Part shown: positions 1-12,000 of the stretch, one piece after another
How the letters are laid out: each line of letters starts with the position of its first letter
Position numbering within the stretch: the stretch's first letter is position 1
NCBI RefSeq assembly: GCF_037392515.1
Contig: NC_090292.1
Location: forward strand, 41,718,747-41,782,746
Reading direction: 5' to 3'
DNA length: 64,000 bases
Origin: Haliotis asinina
Taxonomy: Eukaryota > Mollusca > Gastropoda > Lepetellida > Haliotidae
Made by a program: the position numbers and the translations under genes
Notes under the pieces: generated by a model
What the model was told of the DNA's origin: nothing
The model's input: the letters and a program-made list of their open reading frames with translations, nothing else
Database searches by the model: none

Positions 1-63
1 GACCAACGCCTTGTAGGTGGAATATTGCTGAGTGCGGCGTAAAACTAAACTCACTCACTCACC
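1..63 (+). mobile_element. SINE-B 3' tail at window edge
   Basis: GTGGAATATTGCTGAGTGCG, GCGTAAAACTAAACTCACTC. The 5' part lies outside the window. Confidence 0.65.
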
Positions 64-530
64 CTTTCACTATGGCGTTCGGTCTATGATATATGCCATA
101 TTTGTGTTATTTACAAACATTTATATAACATCTTAAACGAGATTTCAGAGTCTTGACATAAAAAGCTCCCACGCAACTGGATCATCTATTCATTTGGGTA
201 CATGGTAACAATAACGAAACAAAATTATTTTAGTCTTGAGATCTGCCATACAATTTCCTGTTGTATATAGTTGCAATGGCGAGAGGCGTCAAAGTAGTTT
301 TACAACTAACAGCAAAGATAATGTCATGGTGCCCTATTCGGGACAACCTTCACCCAAATACTTCATAGACCAAAACAAACATCGCGAAATCATGTGATAC
401 TTAATTGTTCTAATTTATTTACAGTAAACTGTATTTTTAAATCCTTATATCACTACCGCAGTGTACATTATCTTGCCACCTACCCTGCACCACTCTGTCT
501 AGACTACCAGTTGTCCGACTTCCATTTTGT

Positions 531-694
531 GGAAGTCGAGGTGGCTGAGCGGGATAGGCTGCGGACCTTGAGTGCTGGCGATTAGGTGCCTGACTTTGAG
601 GGTGCGGGTTCGAATCCCGGATGGGACTTAACCCAAAAAGTACTAGAATATGTACTTTACTTAGAAAGTGAAATCCCAAATATGATATATGTTA
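531..694 (+). mobile_element. tRNA-derived SINE, Ser/Leu-like head (SINE-C)
   Basis: Head looks like a class II tRNA: A box GTGGCTGAGCGG, B box GGTTCGAATCCC. A non-tRNA tail follows (TAGAATATGTACTTTACTTA...AATCCCAAATATGA). A hairpin CGACTTCC/GGAAGTCG lies at the head. Related copies at 13.14 and 60.80 kb. Confidence 0.7.
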
Positions 695-720
695 CTGTAT
701 ATGTATATGAAACCTTAACT

Positions 721-735
721 GACCCCCCCCCCCCC

Positions 736-769
<34 letters not shown>
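721..769 (+). repeat. Poly-C then CA microsatellite
   Basis: About 18 C followed by about 15 AC units. Confidence 0.95.
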
Positions 770-1267
770 GTGGCTGGTTCCTCGACGACCATATCCACTC
801 GTTGTCAGCATCACTGTAACAGCGATAAGACCCCTCTGAAATATACCACTATCACTGGAGCGACGAATTTGTTGACACAGCCAACACATGTTAATAGCAA
901 ATAGTCTTTCTACTATGTTTGACTTAAGGGCAAAGGAACAATTTATTCACCTATAATGTTTGTACATGGGTCTTTAGAAGAATTTAATCTCTGGGCTGGA
1001 TGCCTTTCAGACATGTATTCATTCAAGGCAAAAAATACTGCGTTTGTGCAAAGGTACACTTCTGTCCATTGACAAGCTGTTTTAATAACTCCAGGGACCT
1101 GTGCGCTTACGTAACACCATGTCATGAGAACATGACATTAGATCATGTTTCATGTAAGGTGTCTCCTCATATACACACAATCTATTTTCTTGGTGGGCAA
1201 GATTTTAAATTTTGGCTACCTTCCGCACAATCCCCAGCGGCTAAGGTGTAGTATAAATCCAGCAAGG
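770..1267. other. No gene recognised
   Basis: Unique-looking sequence after the CA repeat. No splice-consistent coding stretch seen. Confidence 0.4.
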
Positions 1268-1330
1268 GTCCATGCAGGTGGCAAAGGTAGCGTAAGTCCC
1301 CATGGGAAGGTTCAAAATAATCACCGGCCC
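1268..1330 (+). mobile_element. LINE 3'-UTR fragment
   Basis: GGTCCATGCAGGTGGCAAAG and GTAAGTCCCCATGG match the minus-strand 3' UTR of the LINE at 40.77-41.32 kb. Confidence 0.5.
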
Positions 1331-1779
1331 GGAGATTAAGAAATCGCCGTCAATGGAGACGAGTACAAACAGCGTCCACACCTATCAGGCATATTTTATT
1401 TGTAGTTGTCGATTTTAATAACATACACAAGAGCTTTCTAATGCCGAAATGTATGCGTCTCTTTCGGCAGGTAAAACATGCCAGTGCTCCGATATAGTAT
1501 TGGCAATAACTTGTACAGATAAAGCACATTCAGCAATATGTAAATTACGTTTGCAGTGACAATATCGGGTGTTTGAGAAATCTGTTATGCCACACAAAAT
1601 GAATATTGGGTATGTTTTGCTTTGGAGATACAGAATATAAGTCTCGAAGAAATTGTGTCGGGAACACGAAATGTGCACATAGCCGCAACATTATGAATCC
1701 TTTTCTTAATTTTACTTTTTCTCTTTAATTTACTTTTTCATTTCCGTTGTCCTGTCATTCTCAACTTTTGCTTTCATCT

Positions 1780-2145
1780 AGGGTCCATGCAAGTAGAAAA
1801 TGTACTGTAAGCTCTAATGGTCCCCAAAGTTGTGATCTACAATGTAGTGTAAGCCCTTGTGGTCCATAGAGTGGTGATCTTCTTAATGTACTGGTAAGCC
1901 CTTATGGTCCCTAGAGAGGTGATCTGCAATGTAATGTAAACCCTTACCATCCATAGAGTGGTGATCTGCAATGAACTGTAAGCTCTAATGGTCCCCAAAG
2001 TTGTGATCCACAATGTACTGTAAGCCCTTATGGCCCCTAGAGTGGTTATCTGCAATGCACTGTGAGCCCTTATGGTCCCTAGAGAGGTGATCTACATTCA
2101 GTTGTGGGCGATTCTCAGCCATTTTAAACTTTAACTCACTCACTC
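1780..2145 (+). mobile_element. LINE 3'-UTR copy with internal 44-bp expansion
   Basis: Enters with GGTCCATGCAAGTAG, as in the LINE 3' UTR. It expands into about six or seven units, then resumes LINE sequence (TTCAGTTGTGGGCGAT) and ends with AACTCACTCACTC, the LINE tail. Confidence 0.65.
1810..2093 (+). repeat. 44-bp minisatellite derived from LINE 3' UTR
   Basis: Unit resembles AATGTACTGTAAGCCC...TTATGGTCCCTAGAG...TGGTGATCTGC. About 6.5 copies with point differences. The single-copy form is in the LINE 3' UTR near 41.05 kb (inverted). Confidence 0.75.
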
Positions 2146-2682
2146 ATGTATAGCTGAAGACATTTTTCAAGGTCACATGCAAACCTCATAACCCCTGATA
2201 TTTTTCAGGTCCGATTGCGGCGTGTTCATGACAATGTTAATTTTAATGAAAAATAATGTCAGCCAATGTCTGTCACCATAGACTCATTCTTATTGCATGC
2301 CTGAACATTATACCGATACCGAGTGAGTGAGTGAGCGAGGCCTACTAGACACAGAAAAACTGTCATGCAAATGCACTGTGAGCCCTTTTGAAAGCTCAAC
2401 TGGTTCGCAATTTTCGCAAAAAAGTAAAATGCTTGCAAAAATTTCTTGATTTACAATACATAAATGCTGATGCCAACAAACTGTAAATTTTCAAATGAGT
2501 TCATTCCTTTGATAGTTTTGTGTCATTCTCAAGAATGTGTCCTGAACAGTTCATCTGTTAATATTACCAAAATTGTTAAACAAGATATTCAGAATGAAAT
2601 ACTGTTTCACTTTGTTATATTTTCACAAAAGTAATGCTGACATTTTAAATATACGCATAAGAGACTCGTGACGACTCTGTTT
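2146..2682. other. No gene recognised
   Basis: AT-rich sequence with one GAGT run near 2324; nothing coding seen. Could hold the missing 5' part of the METTL24-like gene, but I see no candidate exon. Confidence 0.4.
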
Positions 2683-2895
2683 ACAATTTGTCTTCCGTAA
2701 CCAATGCTTGTCGTAAGAGGCGACTAGTAGGATCGGGTGGTCAGGCTGGCTGACTTGGTTGACATATGTCGTCATATCCCAATTGCGCAGATCCGTGCTC
2801 ATACTATTCATCACTGGATTGTCTGGTAAAGACTCGATTATTTACAGACCGCCGCCGTGTAACTGGAATATTGTTGAGTACGGCGGTAAATAATA
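2683..2895 (+). mobile_element. SINE-B copy
   Basis: CCAATGCTTGTCGTAAGAGG head, GGATCGGGTGGTCAGGCTGG, ACTCGATTATTTACAGACCG, GGAATATTGTTGAGTACGGC; ends in an AAAC repeat instead of ACTC. Confidence 0.75.
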
Positions 2896-3057
2896 AACAA
2901 ACAAACAAACATTTTCAATTCCCGATCACATATTTCAAAACGGAACTTTATCCTATATTGTGTTACTGAAGTAGACATTCTGTCTCAGAAGATTGTGAAA
3001 GTGAGTCAATATCTGCTGTCATTATAATTCAATATAATATGTATTCCTTTGATCCAG

Positions 3058-6000
3058 GTTCTTCTACCAGAGAAAGATGCAATAGCAAAAATGACCGGCA
3101 GTCAAGCGTTCAAAACATACCACAGGTATAGTATACGTTTTAGGATCTAACGACACAATACATTCAGTATCACAAGTTTATGAACTGTTTTACACATCTA
3201 GAATATGCTTCTAGTAGAATAGAACGGATCTGCACCTACTGCTTGTGGCTGAACGAGGTGGAGCAAAATTAATATGCATGCTAACTGATTCTACCATGAC
3301 TTCCGTAAATCCTGGATTGTGATTGGTTAATCAAGGTCATTCAGAGGTACATAATCACGTTAAATATCTCGGATTTTCCAACGCAGTGTGTATTTTTTAA
3401 AAAATTTTAATAACGCGGTTATGGTAAAATGGAGAAAAACGCACTGTGTTGGGAAAATCAGAGATACATAACAAAACTATAATACATGTAACTATTATTT
3501 GTTCATTTAACTTCAGTTTTAGATTAAATTTAGAACTCTTATAATTTCGTTTTGTACCTCTGATTTTCAAACACAGTATGTTTACCTCCTAAATGAAAGG
3601 CGAATGAATGCATGACGTCACAGGTCAGAAAGGTCAAGGTGGAGCGAAAAGGTCATTGAACGAAAACACAGTGTTAGCAATGAAATTCTGTGAGGCGAGA
3701 GGTTCGCGTGCGTGCGTCCCTGCGTGCGTGCGAATGTGTTTTGCTCGAGGTCACACGAAGAAAGAGTATTTTTCGAAGACTCATATGATCGATATCTAAA
3801 ATGCACAGACTCCATGATGAAAGATGACACCGATGCGTAAATATTGTCATTATTTTCACATTTATAAGGTCTAAATTATATTTCTATCAAGAAATACATA
3901 ACATGTTTCTGTCAACATTCTAATAACCCAAGTCCCAGCATCTACCGCCTTAATAACATCAGTGAATTCAAATGTTTATTCCAATGTTGTAATTTAAACC
4001 AGACTGAAAGGTGAAGATCATTCACTCTGCATCCCATGTGATGAAAGAATCACAGTCAAGCATGTCCTGCTTGACTGTGTTGAATACTCCATCACAAGGG
4101 GTTACGTTTTTAAATCAGGAACCGTATAGGATCTTTTTAATAATGTTAGTTCTCATTTACGTATTGCATTTTTAAAAGAATTAGAAAAGAATCTGAACTG
4201 ACTGTAAATAGGGGTGTGGTGCACGAGCTGCCTAAAGCGCCAGGCAACTGATCCAGTGATGTTGAAGTGTAGGGATCGAGCTCACCTGTGAACGGGTGTA
4301 TAAACATTGGAGTCAACATTGTGTGCAGACTCCTTCAACGTTGTTACAACCATTACTGTGTAGTGCACAACCCTAAGAACTTAACATACCCCATATACCG
4401 TTGGTATATGGCCAAATGGTGGCCACTCTTACAAAGTGTTCTGACTGTGTCCCAGTCCACCCAGCTGTGAATGGGTACATCGTAAGGATGAGAAAGCTAC
4501 AACAACTCACAGCGCCTAGGAGCTGCAAGAGTTGTTTGTTCCCGGGAGCTGAGATTGCTGGTGTGTTAGTATGCCCGACCTTTCCAGGCCTACGAGACAC
4601 AAAATTCATAAACCAATGCAAAGCTGAAAATAATCTCTGTACACACATAGTAAAACATAGAGAATACGTTATGCTAGTTTTCCACCGGTAAACATAAACA
4701 TCACTGAAGCATCTAAGATGGGTGAGTGAGTTTAGTTTTACGCCGCACTCAAGAATATGCCAGCTATATGGCGACGGTCTGTAAATTATCGAGTCTGGAC
4801 CAGACAATCCAGTGATCAATAACATTCGGCCAGTGTATTTCGTTGAGACATATTAGACAGCACGCACTATGTCCCATTTCCATACCAACAAATCTTCAAT
4901 GAAGGGTGTGTCTTGGTCAGTACATACTAACACAATGTCGCCTGGTAAAGTAAACTAAAGGGAACTCCGTATCGTCATGCGTGACTAGTCATTTCAGCGC
5001 AGTTATAAGCTGGCAACGTTAGGCAGCCTGTATGAGTGAGTGTGAGTGAGTTTGGTTTTACGCCGCTTTTAGCAATATTCCAGCGATATCATGGCTGGGG
5101 ACACCAGAAAATGGGCCTCACGCATTGTACCCATGTGGGAATCGAACCCGGGTCTTCGGCGTGACGAGCGGAAGCTTTAACCATTAGGCTACCCCACCGC
5201 CCCCAGCCTGTAAGAAAATCTTGAACAGAGAGCAAAGACACTTCACTTAAACTACCCACGAAAAGTTTAGCACTCACCATGTTTTATGTACATATGTTAC
5301 ATAAAACATGTATAATCAGTAAATTGTACGACTTACACGCGAATATACGCGCATCAAATTGATGAAAAACGTGCAAATAGTGTGCATGTGAACGGATGCG
5401 GTTTTGCGAGCTCATGACAATATTTATTGAACGTTACGAATTTGTTTTCAATACATCAGTTCATATGTAAACAGTACCTTTAATCAGTATGGAATATTTT
5501 GCAAAATCGTGTTTAAAACAGTTGCCTAAATTCAATGGCTACATTTACACCAGTGAGTCTAAACTTTTAATGGATAGTATTTATTAAACAATAAAGGCCA
5601 CTTTTTAATTTTCTGGATCCGTTTAAAAAATATTTCACTTGGGTTCAAAAGCTGTAAATAATATTTAAAGGCTATTTGTAGTCGTATAATGTACTTTTTA
5701 ACACACGCCCTTCATGAATGATTTTGTATGAATGGACATGTCCTCAAATTGGATGACTGAGGAGTCCTAGAAAATGTGGACTCAACAACACTATTCAAAC
5801 CGAGACCTAGATCAGAGATCACATAATCTATTCATGAATATTCGACCATTGTCCAGTGTATTGACATTGAATCAGGTACATCTCGCCGACAAACCTACTA
5901 CGGTTTCTTTGACCCAAAAGCGGAACGATGAATTTCAATCCAACTCAAACTAATAAACTTATTATAATTGACAATGAAACGCTGATGATAATCGCAGAGT

Positions 6001-9000
6001 TGTTTAGTTTAGTATCATTCAAATAATGAGACAGTGTTCATTATTACAAGGGGGGTGCCAGGTGTGTGAGAAAGGATGGACTCTGCACAGCGTAGGTTAG
6101 TGAATCAATAACTTTGTGCAGGTGCTTTTCAAACATCTGGCTGTCCCTTAGTGAATAACTGAAATACATGCTAATATCGGTCTATATAAATGAATTTATT
6201 TACCTACGACCTGAATAATTGAAATGCATGCTAATATCGGTCTGTATGAATAAATTCATTTACCTATGACCTGAATAATTGAAATACATGCTAATATCGG
6301 TCTATATGAGTAAATTTATTTACCTATGATCTGAATAATTGAAATGCATGCTAATATCGGTCTATATAAATGTATTTATTTACCTATGACCTGAGTAATT
6401 GAAATGCATGCTAATATCGGTCTGTATGAATGAATTCATTTACCTGTGACCTGAATAATTGAAACACATGTTAATTTCGGTCTATATGAATGAATTCATT
6501 TACCTGTTACCTGAATAATTGAAATACATGCTAATATCGGTCTGTATGAATGAATTCATTTACCTATGACCTGAATAATTGAAATACATGCTAATATCGG
6601 TCTGTATGAATAAATTCATTTACCTATGACCTGAATAATTGAAATACGTGCTAATATCGGTCTGTATGAACGAATGTATTTACCTGTTACCTGAATAAAT
6701 GAAATGCATGCTAATATCGGTCTATATAAATGAATTTATTTACCTATGACCTGAGTAATTGAAATGCATGCTAATATCGGTCTGTATGAATGAATTCATT
6801 TACCTGTGACCTGAATAATTGAAACACATGTTAATTTCGGTCTATATGAATGAATTCATTTACCTGTTACCTGAATAATTGAAATACATGCTAATATCGG
6901 TCTGTATGAATGAATTCATTTACCTATGACCTGAATAATTGAAATACATGCTAATATCGGTCTGTATGAATAAATTCATTTACCTATGACCTGAATAATT
7001 GAAATACATGCTAATATCGATCTATATGAATGAATTCATTTACCTACGACCTGAATAATGGAAATACATGTTAATATCGATCTATATGAATGAATTCATT
7101 TACCTGTTACCTGAATAACTCAAATACATGCTAATATCGGTCTGTATGAATGAATTAATTTACCTATGATCTGAATAACTGAAATGCATGCTAATATTGG
7201 TCTGTATGAATAAATTCATTCACCTATGACCTGAATAATTGAAATACATGCTAATATTGGTCTATATGAATGAATTCATTTACCTATGACCTGAATAATT
7301 GAAATGCATGCTAATATCGGTCTGTATGAACGAATGTATTTACCTGTTACCTGAATAAATGAAATGCATGCTAATATCGGTCCATATAAATGAATTTATT
7401 TACCTATGACCTGAATAATTGAAATGCATGCTAATATCGGTCTGTATGAATGAATTCATTTACCTATGACCTGAATAATTGAAATACATGTTGATATCGG
7501 TCTATATGAATGAATTCATTTACCTGTTACCTGAATAATTAAAATACATGCTAATATCGGTCTGTATGAATAAATTCATTTACCTATGACCTGAATGATT
7601 GAAATACATGCTAATATCGGTCTATATGAATCAATTCGTTTACCTGTGACCGAGCATTTTGGAGAGTAGGAAAAATAGACTGAATTTTAACCTGGACATT
7701 CACAATTTCAAAGGTATTTAAATCTGTGTCGTCAATGAACAGCATTTTCATAACATATGAAACTGGTGTCAATATTTGCAAGATGTTGACATATATTTGT
7801 TCAAACTGTGCGTAACTTTATTTCATGATAAACAAAAGGGAGTGTCCCGGCCGAATGATACGTAGATTTCAAACGTCGGACATATGGGTCCTATTCCCCA
7901 TTCTCATTCTCTCTCATTCTCTATCGCTCATTCTCTCTCTCTTTCTCTCTGTCTTATTCTCTCTCTCATTCTCTCTCATTCTCTATCTCTCATTCTCTCT
8001 CTCATTTCCTCTCTCATTCTCTCTCTTTCTCTCTCTCTTATTCTCTCTCTCTCATTCTCTCTCTCTCTGTTGATACTCCCAAATTACTGTGGGTCCTCTA
8101 TTGATCAAAGGTATTGATCTCATGCATTTGATTGGCGAAAGTAATGTATCATATCAAAATATTACAAAACGCTCATATTCTGGCTTACTGATTGGTTTGT
8201 AAGTATGTATGTAAAGCGGGGTTGCAACTAAAGTCTATACAATGATCTCCACAATAATCCTGTGATTGACACCCTCGATAATTGATATTTCTATCAAGAA
8301 ATACATAACATGTTTCTGTCAACATTCTAATAACCCAAGTCCCAGCATCTACCGCCTTAATAACATCAGTGAATTCAAATGTTTATTCCAATGTTGTAAT
8401 TTAAACCAGACTGAAAGGTGAAGATCATTCACTCTGCATCCCATGTGATGAAAGAATCACAGTCAAGCATGTCCTGCTTGACTGTGTTGAATACTCCATC
8501 ACAAGGGGTTACGTTTTTAAATCAGGAACCGTATAGGATCTTTTTAATAATGTTAGTTCTCATTTACGTATTGCATTTTTAAAAGAATTAGAAAAGAATC
8601 TGAACTGACTGTAAATAGGGGTGTGGTGCACGAGCTGCCTAAAGCGCCAGGCAACTGATCCAGTGATGTTGAAGTGTAGGGATCGAGCTCACCTGTGAAC
8701 GGGTGTATAAACATTGGAGTCAACATTGTGTGCAGACTCCTTCAACGTTGTTACAACCATTACTGTGTAGTGCACAACCCTAAGAACTTAACATACCCCA
8801 TATACCGTTGGTATATGGCCAAATGGTGGCCACTCTTACAAAGTGTTCTGACTGTGTCCCAGTCCACCCAGCTGTGAATGGGTACATCGTAAGGATGAGA
8901 AAGCTACAACAACTCACAGCGCCTAGGAGCTGCAAGAGTTGTTTGTTCCCGGGAGCTGAGATTGCTGGTGTGTTAGTATGCCCGACCTTTCCAGGCCTAC

Positions 9001-12000
9001 GAGACACAAAATTCATAAACCAATGCAAAGCTGAAAATAATCTCTGTACACACATAGTAAAACATAGAGAATACGTTATGCTAGTTTTCCACCGGTAAAC
9101 ATAAACATCACTGAAGCATCTAAGATGGGTGAGTGAGTTTAGTTTTACGCCGCACTCAAGAATATGCCAGCTATATGGCGACGGTCTGTAAATTATCGAG
9201 TCTGGACCAGACAATCCAGTGATCAATAACATTCGGCCAGTGTATTTCGTTGAGACATATTAGACAGCACGCACTATGTCCCATTTCCATACCAACAAAT
9301 CTTCAATGAAGGGTGTGTCTTGGTCAGTACATACTAACACAATGTCGCCTGGTAAAGTAAACTAAAGGGAACTCCGTATCGTCATGCGTGACTAGTCATT
9401 TCAGCGCAGTTATAAGCTGGCAACGTTAGGCAGCCTGTATGAGTGAGTGTGAGTGAGTTTGGTTTTACGCCGCTTTTAGCAATATTCCAGCGATATCATG
9501 GCTGGGGACACCAGAAAATGGGCCTCACGCATTGTACCCATGTGGGAATCGAACCCGGGTCTTCGGCGTGACGAGCGGAAGCTTTAACCATTAGGCTACC
9601 CCACCGCCCCCAGCCTGTAAGAAAATCTTGAACAGAGAGCAAAGACACTTCACTTAAACTACCCACGAAAAGTTTAGCACTCACCATGTTTTATGTACAT
9701 ATGTTACATAAAACATGTATAATCAGTAAATTGTACGACTTACACGCGAATATACGCGCATCAAATTGATGAAAAACGTGCAAATAGTGTGCATGTGAAC
9801 GGATGCGGTTTTGCGAGCTCATGACAATATTTATTGAACGTTACGAATTTGTTTTCAATACATCAGTTCATATGTAAACAGTACCTTTAATCAGTATGGA
9901 ATATTTTGCAAAATCGTGTTTAAAACAGTTGCCTAAATTCAATGGCTACATTTACACCAGTGAGTCTAAACTTTTAATGGATAGTATTTATTAAACAATA
10001 AAGGCCACTTTTTAATTTTCTGGATCCGTTTAAAAAATATTTCACTTGGGTTCAAAAGCTGTAAATAATATTTAAAGGCTATTTGTAGTCGTATAATGTA
10101 CTTTTTAACACACGCCCTTCATGAATGATTTTGTATGAATGGACATGTCCTCAAATTGGATGACTGAGGAGTCCTAGAAAATGTGGACTCAACAACACTA
10201 TTCAAACCGAGACCTAGATCAGAGATCACATAATCTATTCATGAATATTCGACCATTGTCCAGTGTATTGACATTGAATCAGGTACATCTCGCCGACAAA
10301 CCTACTACGGTTTCTTTGACCCAAAAGCGGAACGATGAATTTCAATCCAACTCAAACTAATAAACTTATTATAATTGACAATGAAACGCTGATGATAATC
10401 GCAGAGTTGTTTAGTTTAGTATCATTCAAATAATGAGACAGTGTTCATTATTACAAGGGGGGTGCCAGGTGTGTGAGAAAGGATGGACTCTGCACAGCGT
10501 AGGTTAGTGAATCAATAACTTTGTGCAGGTGCTTTTCAAACATCTGGCTGTCCCTTAGTGAATAACTGAAATACATGCTAATATCGGTCTATATAAATGA
10601 ATTTATTTACCTACGACCTGAATAATTGAAATGCATGCTAATATCGGTCTGTATGAATAAATTCATTTACCTATGACCTGAATAATTGAAATACATGCTA
10701 ATATCGGTCTATATGAGTAAATTTATTTACCTATGATCTGAATAATTGAAATGCATGCTAATATCGGTCTATATAAATGTATTTATTTACCTATGACCTG
10801 AGTAATTGAAATGCATGCTAATATCGGTCTGTATGAATGAATTCATTTACCTGTGACCTGAATAATTGAAACACATGTTAATTTCGGTCTATATGAATGA
10901 ATTCATTTACCTGTTACCTGAATAATTGAAATACATGCTAATATCGGTCTGTATGAATGAATTCATTTACCTATGACCTGAATAATTGAAATACATGCTA
11001 ATATCGGTCTGTATGAATAAATTCATTTACCTATGACCTGAATAATTGAAATACGTGCTAATATCGGTCTGTATGAACGAATGTATTTACCTGTTACCTG
11101 AATAAATGAAATGCATGCTAATATCGGTCTATATAAATGAATTTATTTACCTATGACCTGAGTAATTGAAATGCATGCTAATATCGGTCTGTATGAATGA
11201 ATTCATTTACCTGTGACCTGAATAATTGAAACACATGTTAATTTCGGTCTATATGAATGAATTCATTTACCTGTTACCTGAATAATTGAAATACATGCTA
11301 ATATCGGTCTGTATGAATGAATTCATTTACCTATGACCTGAATAATTGAAATACATGCTAATATCGGTCTGTATGAATAAATTCATTTACCTATGACCTG
11401 AATAATTGAAATACATGCTAATATCGATCTATATGAATGAATTCATTTACCTACGACCTGAATAATGGAAATACATGTTAATATCGATCTATATGAATGA
11501 ATTCATTTACCTGTTACCTGAATAACTCAAATACATGCTAATATCGGTCTGTATGAATGAATTAATTTACCTATGATCTGAATAACTGAAATGCATGCTA
11601 ATATTGGTCTGTATGAATAAATTCATTCACCTATGACCTGAATAATTGAAATACATGCTAATATTGGTCTATATGAATGAATTCATTTACCTATGACCTG
11701 AATAATTGAAATGCATGCTAATATCGGTCTGTATGAACGAATGTATTTACCTGTTACCTGAATAAATGAAATGCATGCTAATATCGGTCCATATAAATGA
11801 ATTTATTTACCTATGACCTGAATAATTGAAATGCATGCTAATATCGGTCTGTATGAATGAATTCATTTACCTATGACCTGAATAATTGAAATACATGTTG
11901 ATATCGGTCTATATGAATGAATTCATTTACCTGTTACCTGAATAATTAAAATACATGCTAATATCGGTCTGTATGAATAAATTCATTTACCTATGACCTG

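Larger units (their letters stand above)
3878..8284 (+). repeat. 4,407-bp tandem duplication, copy 1
   Basis: Repeated head to tail at 8285-12691 with a constant offset of 4,407. The frames, 60-bp array and CT run I compared are identical, and I saw no difference by eye. The left border falls at 3877/3878. The junction at 8285 has a 2-bp microhomology (AT). Contents: LINE end, SINE-B tail, tRNA-type SINE, unknown dispersed repeat, 60-bp minisatellite, CT-rich run. Lies in an intron of the METTL24-like gene. Confidence 0.93.

Noticed and set aside
531-625. Possible genuine tRNA-Leu/Ser gene
   Set aside because: A and B boxes are present, but the acceptor and anticodon arms do not pair well and a SINE tail follows.
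4373-4825. 150-codon minus-strand frame (also at 8780-9232) and its 96-codon partner on the plus strand
   Set aside because: They span a LINE 3' UTR and a SINE-B tail; the second occurrence is just the duplicated segment.
5100-5203. Possible genuine tRNA gene on the minus strand
   Set aside because: Part of SINE-A, repeated many times with the same non-tRNA body and tail.
6153-7650. Possible CRISPR-like array (regular 60-bp spacing)
   Set aside because: The whole 60-bp unit is conserved with no unique spacers, and the DNA is eukaryotic; it is a minisatellite.
7825-8117. Leu/Ser-rich open frames
   Set aside because: Translations of the CT-rich run.
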